NCBI RefSeq assembly: GCF_014235765.1
Contig: NZ_JACMYH010000004.1
Location: 124,001 to 188,000, forward strand
Source: Pseudomonas baltica
Lineage (GTDB): Bacteria > Pseudomonadota > Gammaproteobacteria > Pseudomonadales > Pseudomonadaceae
Length of the DNA: 64,000 nt
Direction: 5' to 3'
The position numbers were made by a program, and so were the translations under genes. Positions 8,875-16,712 of this stretch are shown here, piece after piece. Positions within the stretch are counted from its first letter, which is position 1; each line of letters opens with the position of its first letter. Under the pieces are notes generated by a model. The model saw nothing but the letters and a program-made list of their open reading frames with translations. It did not search any database and was not told the DNA's origin.

Positions 8875-8882
8875 CCACTTCA

Positions 8883-9158
8883 CTCTCACCCTGTTGAAAG
8901 GTAAGACCATTACTTCAAATTACTTGAAAATTACTTTCATAACTGGGGTAGAACGCTTGTGTGGCAAGGCTTTCCGAGGAGTAGAACGAAAAATTACCTC
9001 GGTTACCTGTTTCCCATGGGTCACCATGAAACCAGGATCAGCCACGCTGGGAGGGGCTCATAGATGGCTGCACGCTTGCCCGGAGGACGGCAATGCCTGG
9101 GCGTCTGACTATGCTTCGCCGCATGCTTGTTACGTGCATTGTTACGTGCTGGACAAAA
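8883..9158. other. Intergenic stretch between IS3 remnant and tRNA-Thr
   Basis: No convincing gene is seen. The only longer frame runs on into the antisense of the tRNA and has no family features. The composition is more AT-rich at 8895-8945 than in the neighbourhood. An 11-bp direct repeat TTGTTACGTGC occurs at 9127-9137 and 9139-9149. Together with the tRNA 3' end nearby, this could be scar sequence of an old integrated element, but no integrase or att duplication can be shown. Confidence 0.4.
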
Positions 9159-9190
9159 ACAAAAGGCCTGCATCGCTGCAAGCCCTTGTT
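9159..9190 (-). terminator. Rho-independent terminator of tRNA-Thr
   Basis: On the minus strand, just after the tRNA 3' end, an imperfect stem (AAGGGCTTGCA / TGCAGGCCTT, loop GCGA) is followed by TTTTGTTTTT. Confidence 0.65.
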
Positions 9191-9195
9191 TTATA

Positions 9196-9271
<76 letters not shown>

Positions 9272-9560
9272 AAGTGAGGGCGCTGATTATAGCTATTCGA
9301 TCGGCCGAGTAAACCCCCTGCGGCATAATTTCTTCGCCTTTAGCTCTTAACCCGTCAGCGCTTATGCACATTCAGCGTGCCAACCCCATGCACCACTCGC
9401 CGTTTGGGTCGGTTTGATGACATCGTTCGCAAGCTACTGTTTTCGCTGGCGAAACGGACATGAACAAAAAATGACTGATCATCAGTCTCGCGTTCAAACG
9501 CGGACTCGATGCGACGCGCAACATTTCTACCCACAGAGTTATCCACAGGTTGCGCACGCT

Positions 9561-10763
9561 TTATAGGCGGTTGGCGATGATCATCAGATTGCGTGGGGTC
9601 AGGGTTTCCGGGCAGAAGGTGCCGACCTGTGCTGTGTACCGGCGCTCTTGCAGGTACAGGGCGCGGTCGAGCACCAGCCACAGTTCCAGGGGCTTGCGAA
9701 ACAGGCCGCGCAGCAGTTCCAGGTTGCGGACTTGGGCAAGTCGTTGCCAGCCGCGTGCTTCAAGCTCAACGAAGTCCACGCCATGCCCGATAGGTACGTT
9801 CTGCAGCGCTGCAAGGTCGCGGCAGTAATCGGCGAAGGGTTTGTCCAGCCAGGCGGCGGGCAGGGAGGGGCATGGCAGGTAGTGGTCGACGCCGCGTTGT
9901 TCGCGCTGCAGCAGGTCGAAGGCCAGGCGGCGGGCCATGGAATGGTCACGCTGTCGGCGCACGCGGGCACCGGCGGTGACGGTGGCTTCGAGGGGCAGGC
10001 CGAGGTCTTCGAGGGTCAGGGAGAGGGCGGAGGGTTCGGCGCACAGTTGGCGATAGGCGCCGTGGGTGCGGTTGTAGCAGCAGGGTGCGAAGGCCAGGTG
10101 TTGGCAGCCTGCCTGGGTGGCGCGGTGCATGAGCTGGACGTGCAGGTCGCCGCAGGCATGCAGGGCGACGGGTGTGCTGGAGGCTGGCAGGCGCAGATCG
10201 TCGGCCATGACGTCTTGCAGGTGGTGCTGTGCGGGCAAGGCGTGATGGGTGCTGAGCTGGGCGCCGCAGGTCACCAGTGCCGGGTCGTGTTCCAGGCAGG
10301 TGAGTTGCTGGCCGTCGCGCAGCAGTCGTCGGCCGAGGTGGCCTTTGCCGGCGCACCAGTCCAGCCAGTGGCTGGCGGACGCTGCGAACGGCAGGGCGGC
10401 AGCGAAGGCTTCGATCTGTTGCCATTTGCGGCCGGGTACATCGACGTTGAAACGATGGCGCGCAGTGGGCAAAAAACTGGTCGGCAGCGGGCCTACCGCT
10501 GCCAGCGCATGCGCCTGCTGGGCTAAGGCAGGAAAGGGCGCCGGAGCGTCCAGGTCCAACAACGAGTTATGCACAGCCTCGGCTTCGGCCAGGGTGCGGG
10601 CGCGCAGCCAGGTGGCGAGCTCGGGATGTTTCGCTTCCCAGGGTAAGGTCAATCGGGTGAAAGGCTTGGGCCGCCATAGGTCGACGTGGGCAGCCAGAAA
10701 GGCGTCCAGTGCGTGAAAGCGCTCACGCAGCTGGTCGCCTTGCAGTGTCAGCGGCCCTGGCAC
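9561..10763 (-). CDS. Class I SAM-dependent methyltransferase (METTL25/PF13679-like)
   Basis: This is a 400-residue protein. The SAM-binding motif I is WLDWCAGKGHLGRRLL (about residues 135-150), with the acidic motif II region CLEHDP and the conserved VALHACGDL and FAPCCYNR. This combination is the signature of the Methyltransf_32 group, which contains the eukaryotic METTL25/RRNAD1 proteins. The substrate is unknown; a nucleic acid or a protein are both possible. Its start overlaps the end of the upstream ABC permease gene by 16 bp, so it is probably the last cistron of the amino acid transporter operon. Confidence 0.82.
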   Translation of the reverse strand: MPGPLTLQGDQLRERFHALDAFLAAHVDLWRPKPFTRLTLPWEAKHPELATWLRARTLAEAEAVHNSLLDLDAPAPFPALAQQAHALAAVGPLPTSFLPTARHRFNVDVPGRKWQQIEAFAAALPFAASASHWLDWCAGKGHLGRRLLRDGQQLTCLEHDPALVTCGAQLSTHHALPAQHHLQDVMADDLRLPASSTPVALHACGDLHVQLMHRATQAGCQHLAFAPCCYNRTHGAYRQLCAEPSALSLTLEDLGLPLEATVTAGARVRRQRDHSMARRLAFDLLQREQRGVDHYLPCPSLPAAWLDKPFADYCRDLAALQNVPIGHGVDFVELEARGWQRLAQVRNLELLRGLFRKPLELWLVLDRALYLQERRYTAQVGTFCPETLTPRNLMIIANRL

Positions 10764-11437
10764 GCGTCCACGCGCAGCCAGCGTTCAAGCAGTTTGAAGC
10801 CCTGCACCAGCACGAACGACATGGCCAGGTAGAACATGCCGGCGGCGAAGAAGATTTCCACTGGCAGGTAGGTGCGGGCGATGATCGTGCGGGCCATGCC
10901 GGTGAGTTCCAGCAGGGTGACGGTGCTGGCCAGCGAGCTGGCCTTGAGCATCAGGATCACTTCATTGCTGTAGGCCGGCAGGCCGATGCGCGCGGCGCGC
11001 GGCAGCATGATGTGCAGCAGGGCTTTGCTGCGGGACATGCCGAGGGCGCGGGCGGCTTCGATTTCGCCCTTGGGTATGGCTTGCAGCGCCCCGCGCAGGA
11101 TTTCTGCGATATAGGCAGCGGTGTGCAGGGTCATGGTCCCGGCGGCGCACCAGAACGGGCTGCGCAGGTACGGCCACAGGCTGCTCTCGCGCACCGCGTC
11201 GAACTGCGCCAGCCCGTAGTACACCAGAAACAGCTGCACCAGCAGCGGGGTGCCGCGAAAGAAGAAGATGTAGGCGTACGGCAGGCCGCTGATGTACCAC
11301 TTCTTCGAGGTGCGGGCGATGCCCAGCGGGATGGCCAGGATAAGCCCGGCGAGTACCGCGATGGCCACCAGCTCAAGGGTCAGGGTGGCGCCTTGCATCA
11401 GGCGCGGCAGCCACTTGATGATCACTTCCCAGTTCAT
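10748..11437 (-). CDS. Amino acid ABC transporter permease (HisM-like)
   Basis: This 229-residue inner-membrane protein has about five hydrophobic segments. It carries the HEQRO-type permease motif EIEAARALGMSRSKALLHIMLPRAARIGLPA, the EAA loop that contacts the ATPase. GLILAIPLGIARTS and FFFRGTPLLVQLF are typical of the HisM branch. It overlaps the HisQ-like gene by 4 bp. With the binding protein and ATPase it forms a polar amino acid importer, most likely for basic amino acids or histidine. Confidence 0.92.
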   Translation of the reverse strand: MNWEVIIKWLPRLMQGATLTLELVAIAVLAGLILAIPLGIARTSKKWYISGLPYAYIFFFRGTPLLVQLFLVYYGLAQFDAVRESSLWPYLRSPFWCAAGTMTLHTAAYIAEILRGALQAIPKGEIEAARALGMSRSKALLHIMLPRAARIGLPAYSNEVILMLKASSLASTVTLLELTGMARTIIARTYLPVEIFFAAGMFYLAMSFVLVQGFKLLERWLRVDACQGR

Positions 11438-12129
11438 TGCGAAGCCCTCGCGAAGCCGCGCGAGGCGCGTTTCTCCATGAAGTGCAGGGCAACCATGGCG
11501 ACCACGGTGAGGCTCAGGTACATCAGGGCGGCAACCATATAGAAGGTGAACGGTTGTTTGCTGACGGTGACGGCGTTCTGCGCGTTGCGCATGATCTCTT
11601 CCAGGCTGATGACGGATACCAGTGCGGTGTCCTTCATCAGAATCAGAAACAGATTACCCAGCCCCGGCAGGGCGATGCGCCACATCTGCGGCAGCACCAG
11701 GCGAATGAAGATGCGCGAGGTGCTCAGGCCCAGGGCCAGGCCGGCTTCGCGGTGGCCTTTGGGAATGGCCAGGATGGCGCCGCGGAACACCTCCGTGGCG
11801 TAGGCGCCGAAGCACAGGCCCAAGGCGATGACGCCGGCGGCGAAGGGGCTGAGTTCCAGGCTGCCGACACCCAGCGCCAGGCCGATGCTGCGCAGGCCGT
11901 TGACGGTGCCAAAGTAGATCAGCAGCACCCACAGCAGTTCAGGGATGCCGCGCACCAGCGTCGAGTAGAAACCGCCGAGCCATTGCAGGGGGCGGTTGCC
12001 GGAGGTTTTCGCCAAGGCACCGGCGAGGCCCAGCAGCAGCCCCAGACACAGAGCGCTGAGGGCCAGTTTGACGGTCATCAGCGCGCCTGCGGCAAGCGCA
12101 GGGCCGAAGCCATAGAGATCGATGTTCAT
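11434..12129 (-). CDS. Amino acid ABC transporter permease (HisQ-like)
   Basis: This 231-residue permease pairs with the HisM-like gene. It contains GLLLGLAGALAKTSGNRPL, LVRGIPELLWVLLIYFG and the EAA loop GHREAGLALGLSTSRIFIRLVLPQMWRIALPG. It starts 56 bp after the binding-protein gene and overlaps the next permease by 4 bp, so the two membrane subunits are translationally coupled. Confidence 0.92.
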   Translation of the reverse strand: MNIDLYGFGPALAAGALMTVKLALSALCLGLLLGLAGALAKTSGNRPLQWLGGFYSTLVRGIPELLWVLLIYFGTVNGLRSIGLALGVGSLELSPFAAGVIALGLCFGAYATEVFRGAILAIPKGHREAGLALGLSTSRIFIRLVLPQMWRIALPGLGNLFLILMKDTALVSVISLEEIMRNAQNAVTVSKQPFTFYMVAALMYLSLTVVAMVALHFMEKRASRGFARASQ

Positions 12130-12185
12130 GGGCAGGCTTGTTCAGGGGCGGGCATCGGCCGTGTAGGCCAACGCCCGCCGGGCTG

Positions 12186-12935
12186 TCAGAGGATGCTGAA
12201 AGGGAAGTACTTGTCGTTGATCTTCTTGTAGGTACCGTCGGCAATGATTTCCTGCAGCGCGGCATTCAGCTTGTCGCGCAGGGCATCGCCCTTGCGCACG
12301 GCGATGCCGATCTTGTCGCTTTGCTCGACCGCGTCGCCCTTGAATTCGAAATTCTTGCCGGCGTCGCTCTTGAGCCAATCGTAGCTGGCGTACTTGTCGG
12401 CCAGGATGGCGTCGAGGCGGCCGCTGCTCAGGTCGAGAAAGGCGTTTTCAGAGGTGTCGTACAGCTTGAGGTCGACATCCATGCCGTACTTGTCTTCCAG
12501 CCATGTGCCGGACAGGGTCGCGCGCTGGGCGCCGATGACTTTGCCCTTGAGGCTGTCGCCGTCGGTCTTGAAGTCATCGCCCTTCTTGGCAATGAACTGC
12601 AGCTTGTTGCTGTAGTAGGGGTTGGTGAAGTCGACCACTTCCGAGCGCTCGGGGGTGATCGACATCGACGACACGAGGAAGTCGAACTTCTGCGACTGCA
12701 GTGCGGGAATGATGCCGTCCCAGTCGGAGGTGACGATTTCGCACTCCACTTCCATCTTGGCGCACAGGGCCTTGCCGATGTCGACGTCGAAGCCCACGAC
12801 CTGGCCGCTGGTGTCCTTGTTGTTGAACGGTGGGTAGGCCGCTTCCACGCCCATGCGCAGTTTGTCGGCAGCCATGGCCGCGCCGTTGACCAGCAGTGTG
12901 GCGGCAACCGCCAGGAAGATTTTCTTCATGCTCAT
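12186..12935 (-). CDS. Lys/Arg/Orn/His-type periplasmic binding protein
   Basis: This is a 249-residue protein of solute-binding family 3. The signal peptide is MKKIFLAVAATLLVNGAAMA. The mature part begins DKLRMGVEAAYPPFN and contains GFDVDIGKALCAKM, DWDGIIPALQSQKFDFLVSSMSITPER and IGAQRATLSGTWLED, matching the LAO/HisJ group. The conserved Arg in ITPER and Asp in FDVDI/YDTSENAFLD are the alpha-amino and carboxyl contacts of the family. The first residues MSMKKIF offer two starts; I keep the longer. It sits between the ATPase and permease genes. Confidence 0.92.
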   Translation of the reverse strand: MSMKKIFLAVAATLLVNGAAMAADKLRMGVEAAYPPFNNKDTSGQVVGFDVDIGKALCAKMEVECEIVTSDWDGIIPALQSQKFDFLVSSMSITPERSEVVDFTNPYYSNKLQFIAKKGDDFKTDGDSLKGKVIGAQRATLSGTWLEDKYGMDVDLKLYDTSENAFLDLSSGRLDAILADKYASYDWLKSDAGKNFEFKGDAVEQSDKIGIAVRKGDALRDKLNAALQEIIADGTYKKINDKYFPFSIL

Positions 12936-12950
12936 ATTGTTATTGCTCCG

Positions 12951-13724
12951 TTAGCGGTTGCTGGACATGAACTGCCTGCAGCGCGCCGACAAGGGGTTGT
13001 CGAATACTTGCTCGGGCGTACCCTGCTCTTCCACCAGACCTTGATGCAGAAACACCACCTCGCTGGAGACCTGCCGGGCAAAGCCCATCTCGTGTGTCAC
13101 CAGCAGCATGGTACGGCCTTCTTCGGCCAGGTTGCGAATAACCGCGAGTACCTCCTGGACCATTTCCGGATCCAGCGCCGAGGTCGGTTCGTCGAACAGA
13201 ATAACCTTGGGCTGCATGGCCAGGGTGCGGGCAATCGCTGCACGTTGTTGCTGGCCGCCGGAAAGCTCGTTCGGATAGGCGTGGCGCTTGTCGGCGATAC
13301 CCACCTTGGCCAGCAGCGCCTCGGCCACTTCGATCGCTTCGGCGCGGCTTTGCCCCAGCACGCGGCGCGGTGCCTCGATGATGTTGTCGAGCACGCTCAT
13401 GTGCGGCCACAGGTTGAAGTTCTGGAAGACGAAACCGATCTGGCTGCGCAGCCGGTTGATCTGGCGGCTGTCGGCGGCGATCAGCTCGCCGTTGCGGGCG
13501 GCCTTGAGCTTGAGCGCTTCACCGGCCACCAGGATCTCGCCCTGATGGGGGTTTTCCAGCAGGTTGATGCAGCGCAGCAGGGTCGACTTGCCGGAGCCGG
13601 ACGAACCGAGGATGGAAATCACCGCGCCGTCGTTGGCGGCCAGCGATATGCCCTTGAGCACGTCCAGTGCACCGTAGCGCTTGTGCAGGTTACGGATTTC
13701 CAGAGCGGGCGTGGCCTGAGCCAT
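12951..13724 (-). CDS. Amino acid ABC transporter ATP-binding protein (HisP-like)
   Basis: This is a 257-residue ATPase. Walker [10 protein letters not shown] lies at residues 40-48, the signature is LSGGQQQR, Walker B is VILFDEP and the switch His is in [10 protein letters not shown]. The insert [19 protein letters not shown] with [23 protein letters not shown] is typical of HisP/GlnQ. It is the first gene of a five-gene minus-strand set: ATPase, binding protein, two permeases and a methyltransferase. Confidence 0.93.
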   Translation of the reverse strand: MAQATPALEIRNLHKRYGALDVLKGISLAANDGAVISILGSSGSGKSTLLRCINLLENPHQGEILVAGEALKLKAARNGELIAADSRQINRLRSQIGFVFQNFNLWPHMSVLDNIIEAPRRVLGQSRAEAIEVAEALLAKVGIADKRHAYPNELSGGQQQRAAIARTLAMQPKVILFDEPTSALDPEMVQEVLAVIRNLAEEGRTMLLVTHEMGFARQVSSEVVFLHQGLVEEQGTPEQVFDNPLSARCRQFMSSNR

Positions 13725-14210
13725 GTGCGGTCCTCATATAGGCGGGTGCGGCCTGCCGTCACCGAAGTGAACAGCCAAGCGCAAAGCTAGCATAGCGCGG
13801 ATGGCGAGGCTGGACTTGCAGCTTGTGTCCGATCTGCCTGGCGCGATGTGCGAAGGCACCGCAGCAGGAACGTCGGACGGGCAGGGCGCGATAAAAAAGG
13901 CGCGATGTTGCCAGTTTTGCCCAGTGGAGGAAAGCGCGAATGCGGCTTGAATGTGGCAACGCGATAAGAGGCAGGTCGCACGAAGTTGCACCTGAGCCAC
14001 GCAGTGCCCATGCAAAAGTTGCGCCTTTAGGTTGCACTGTTTTTGTGCGAAGGTGTTACCGGCGTCGTTTTTTGGTGCGGCATATCGCCCCACGCTGAGT
14101 AGTTCGGTAATCCGTCTCGGCCCGCAAAGCAAATCTCAACAGATTCAATCTGTTGGCACGAATGGCGGAGAGGTCCGTTTCAGGGCGGCAGGATATACCT
14201 TGGTACAATT
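13725..14210. other. Intergenic region between divergent transporter operons
   Basis: This holds the promoter region of the ABC operon (minus) and the upstream control region of the GABA-type permease gene (plus). No convincing gene is present; the short frames have no family features. I cannot assign a sigma70 promoter with confidence. Confidence 0.4.
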
Positions 14211-14225
14211 TGGCGCAATTTTTGC
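14211..14225 (+). promoter_or_regulatory. Candidate sigma54 (RpoN) promoter of the GABA-type permease gene
   Basis: TGGCGC, 5 bp, TTGC is an almost perfect -24/-12 element (consensus TGGCAC-N5-TTGC), with the exact spacing and a leading T. It lies 89 bp before the ATG at 14315. RpoN control fits a transporter for a nitrogen source. The enhancer-binding partner is not visible. Confidence 0.55.
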
Positions 14226-14314
14226 GTAAAAGATAAGGAACGGGGTGTAGCGGACTTTGCACAAGGCTCGCCATCACCGCCGGACAGAACGCTATTCTTC
14301 GCAAAGGTAGTTTT

Positions 14315-15703
14315 ATGAGTACGCAGAATTCCACAGGTCTCGCTCAGGGACTCAAGCCGCGTCATGTAACTATGTTGTCGATCGCCGGTGTCATTGGTGC
14401 CGGCCTGTTCGTAGGTTCCGGGCACGCCATCGCCGCTGCCGGCCCTGCTGTGCTGCTGGCCTATGCTGCTGCCGGCAGCCTGGTGGTGCTGGTCATGCGC
14501 ATGCTCGGTGAAATGGCCGTTGCCTCGCCGGACACTGGGTCGTTTTCCACCTACGCCGACCGTGCCATCGGTCACTGGGCCGGTTTTTCCATCGGCTGGT
14601 TGTACTGGTGGTTCTGGGTGCTGGTGATTCCGCTGGAAGCCAACGCTGCCGCCTCGATCCTGCATGCCTGGATTCCTGGCGTGTCGCATTGGGTGTTCGC
14701 ATTGTTGATCACCCTGGTGCTAACGGTGACCAACCTGTTCAGCGTGAAGAACTACGGTGAATTCGAATTCTGGTTCGCGCTGATCAAGGTGCTGGCAATC
14801 ATTGCCTTCATCGTCGTTGGCCTGGGCGCCGTGTTCGGCTTCATGCCCAACAGCCAGGTCAGCGGTGTCAGCCACCTCACTGACACCATGGGCTTCATGC
14901 CCAACGGGCTGGGTGCCGTCGTCGCCGCCATGCTGACCACCATGTTCTCGTTCATGGGTACCGAGATCGTCACCATTGCTGCCGCCGAATCGAAGAACCC
15001 AGGTCAGCAGATCTCCAAGGCCACCAACTCGGTGATCTGGCGGATCTTCCTGTTCTATCTGGTTTCGATCTTCCTGGTGGTGGCTCTGGTGCCGTGGAAC
15101 GACCCGCGCCTGGCCGAGCTGGGCTCCTACCAGACCGTGCTCGAGCTGATCGGCATCCCCAACGCCAAGCTGATCGTCGACATCGTGGTATTGGTCGCTG
15201 TAACCAGCTGCCTGAACTCTGCGCTGTACACCGCGTCGCGCATGCTGTTCTCCCTCAGCAAGCGCGGCGACGCGCCTGCTGCCGCGCAGAAAACCTCGAA
15301 GTCGGGTACCCCGTCGGTGGCCGTGCTGATGTCCACCGCGGCCGCGTTCGTGGCAGTGATCGCCAACTACGTCGCCCCAGCGGCGGTGTTCGACTTCCTG
15401 CTTGCCACCTCTGGCGCCATCGCGCTGCTGGTGTACCTGGTGATCGCCGTGTCGCAACTGCGCATGCGCCGCAAGCGCGAGTTGGCCGGTGAGAAGATCG
15501 ACTTCAAGATGTGGCTGTTCCCCGGCCTCACCTACCTGGTCATCCTGTTCATCGTTGCAGTACTGACCACCATGGCACTACGCGAAGACCACCGCGTGGA
15601 AATCCTCGCCACCGGTGGCCTGGCCATCGCGGTGGTCGTCGCCGGGCTGATCGTCTCCAGCCGCCGCAAGGCGGGTAACTCACGCGTGGCGCTCGGTCGC
15701 TGA
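14315..15703 (+). CDS. gabP: GABA permease (APC superfamily amino acid transporter)
   Basis: This 462-residue inner-membrane transporter has 12 hydrophobic segments. The consensus amphipathic region is intact, and the start KPRHVTMLSIAGVIGAGLFVGSG is the APC family signature, close to GabP of E. coli and Pseudomonas. Further family motifs are LGEMAVASPDTGSFSTYADRAIG and FMGTEIVTIAAAESKNPGQQISKATNSVIWRI. It is expected to import 4-aminobutyrate with protons. No gabDT genes are adjacent, so the substrate call rests on sequence style. A strong terminator follows at 15725. Confidence 0.85.
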   Translation: MSTQNSTGLAQGLKPRHVTMLSIAGVIGAGLFVGSGHAIAAAGPAVLLAYAAAGSLVVLVMRMLGEMAVASPDTGSFSTYADRAIGHWAGFSIGWLYWWFWVLVIPLEANAAASILHAWIPGVSHWVFALLITLVLTVTNLFSVKNYGEFEFWFALIKVLAIIAFIVVGLGAVFGFMPNSQVSGVSHLTDTMGFMPNGLGAVVAAMLTTMFSFMGTEIVTIAAAESKNPGQQISKATNSVIWRIFLFYLVSIFLVVALVPWNDPRLAELGSYQTVLELIGIPNAKLIVDIVVLVAVTSCLNSALYTASRMLFSLSKRGDAPAAAQKTSKSGTPSVAVLMSTAAAFVAVIANYVAPAAVFDFLLATSGAIALLVYLVIAVSQLRMRRKRELAGEKIDFKMWLFPGLTYLVILFIVAVLTTMALREDHRVEILATGGLAIAVVVAGLIVSSRRKAGNSRVALGR

Positions 15704-15724
15704 TCGCTTCGACCGCTTGAACGC

Positions 15725-15756
15725 AAAGGCCGCTGTCGGTGACGACAGCGGCCTTT
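15725..15756 (+). terminator. Rho-independent terminator after the GABA permease gene
   Basis: A perfect 14-bp stem (AAAGGCCGCTGTCG / CGACAGCGGCCTTT) with loop GTGA is followed by GTTGTTT. It lies 21 bp after the stop. Confidence 0.85.
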
Positions 15757-15806
15757 GTTGTTTCTGCGGGCCTGTAAGCCAGTGCAAGCGTGCCTGGCTC
15801 GGCGCA

Positions 15807-16028
15807 TCAGCCGCTCAAGTTATCCTGTTCCTTCGCTTCGGAATCGCTTGTCCGCGCCTTGGCAGGTGGCTTGAGGAACGCCTGCTTCCATTCCGGCCAC
15901 TGCTCGACCTTCCGCCGGCACAATGCAAGGTGGTTGAGAAACGCCTGCCTCTTCGAGGTCATGGCTGGCTGCTCGCCCATTGACTGCAAGGCGGGCGAGA
16001 GGTGTTCGGACTTTTGATCGGCATGCAT
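15807..16028 (-). CDS. Small hypothetical protein
   Basis: From the ATG at 16028, preceded by GGAG with 5-bp spacing on the minus strand, a 73-residue protein is encoded. It is hydrophilic, with a central helix MTSKRQAFLNHLALCRRKVEQWPEWKQAF and a charged tail ending KEQDNLSG. There is no signal peptide or membrane segment. I do not recognise a named family. The ribosome binding site and helical pattern favour a real gene, and the frame extends upstream without better features. It lies between the GABA permease terminator and tRNA-Phe. Confidence 0.55.
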   Translation of the reverse strand: MHADQKSEHLSPALQSMGEQPAMTSKRQAFLNHLALCRRKVEQWPEWKQAFLKPPAKARTSDSEAKEQDNLSG

Positions 16029-16227
16029 GCTGACTCCGTGTGCTTGCTCTTGATCCGTCCTTTGATCGTTGGGTGGCTCCCGGTGTTTATCGAGAGATAA
16101 GCGCGAAGCCTGAAAGATAGCCGATGAGCCTGTAGGGGGGCAGACGTGAATAGGTTCGAGAGGTAACAGCATGTGTGAGCATGGCAGGGGCACAAGGAAG
16201 CCACCCAGCCCCCAAATCCCGCCCAAT

Positions 16228-16258
16228 AAAAAACCCCTGAATCTTTCAATTCAGAGGT
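16228..16258 (-). terminator. Rho-independent terminator of tRNA-Phe
   Basis: On the minus strand an 8-bp stem CCTCTGAA / TTCAGGGG is followed by TTTTTTATT, starting 14 bp after the tRNA 3' end. Confidence 0.8.
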
Positions 16259-16271
16259 TTCTCGGTATTAG

Positions 16272-16347
16272 TGGTGCCCAGAGACGGAATCGAACCGCCG
16301 ACACGGGGATTTTCAATCCCCTGCTCTACCGACTGAGCTATCTGGGC
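16272..16347 (-). tRNA. tRNA-Phe (anticodon GAA)
   Basis: The 76-nt gene includes CCA. On the minus strand it starts GCCCAGATAGCTCAG and ends CGTCTCTGGGCACCA. The anticodon loop TTGAAAA gives anticodon GAA; acceptor, D and T arms are intact. Confidence 0.97.
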
Positions 16348-16439
16348 AACGGGGCGCATTAAACTGGTTTTTCGACGGGTCGTCAAGCGTGATGTCGAAA
16401 AAAATTTTAATCATTACCGTCGCTTACGATTTTGCTGGG

Positions 16440-16712
16440 TTATTCGGCGGGTGGTACGTAGCCGTCAGCCTTGGCGTATTCCTCGCCGGACAGGTACTTG
16501 TCCATTTCGCCCTGGAGGAATTTGCGGTCTTCGGCGTTCATCATGTTCAGGCGACGCTCGTTGATCAGCAGCGTCTGGTGTTTCTGCCAGTCGCCCCAGG
16601 CTTGCTGGGAGACGTGGTTGTAGATGTCTTCGCCCTTGGCGCCGGGGTAGGGAGGGCGTTCCAGGCCAGGCAGTTCTTCTTTGTACTTGCGGCACAATAC
16701 GGTGCGGGTCAT
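16440..16712 (-). CDS. yggX: YggX family Fe(II)-trafficking / oxidative protection protein
   Basis: This 90-residue cytoplasmic protein is of normal family length. It starts [24 protein letters not shown], with the conserved Cys7, and contains the [27 protein letters not shown] block. YggX limits damage of Fe-S clusters by superoxide. Its ATG overlaps the mutY stop by one base (TAATG). The mutY-yggX pairing, an Fe-S DNA repair enzyme followed by an Fe-S protector, is conserved in gammaproteobacteria. Confidence 0.95.
   Translation of the reverse strand: MTRTVLCRKYKEELPGLERPPYPGAKGEDIYNHVSQQAWGDWQKHQTLLINERRLNMMNAEDRKFLQGEMDKYLSGEEYAKADGYVPPAE

Larger units (their letters stand above)
7648..8882 (+). 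mobile_element. Decayed IS3-family insertion sequence
   Basis: A 1235-bp element is bounded by imperfect inverted repeats of about 27 bp. The left end is 7648-7674 (TGTAGTGGTCTACTAACCCC...), and the right end 8856-8882 reads on the minus strand TGAAGTGGTCAACTGATCCG.... Both begin TG and end in GGACACT. Inside are orfA and orfB of an IS3-type transposase, both broken by stops and frame changes, so the element is inactive. The 3-bp flanks are CTT (left) and CTC (right), so no exact target duplication remains. It inserted 35 bp after the hydrolase gene. Confidence 0.88.

Noticed and set aside
9539..9547. Perfect DnaA box TTATCCACA
   Set aside because: A single box with no cluster, AT-rich region or dnaA/dnaN/parAB neighbours; not evidence of an origin.
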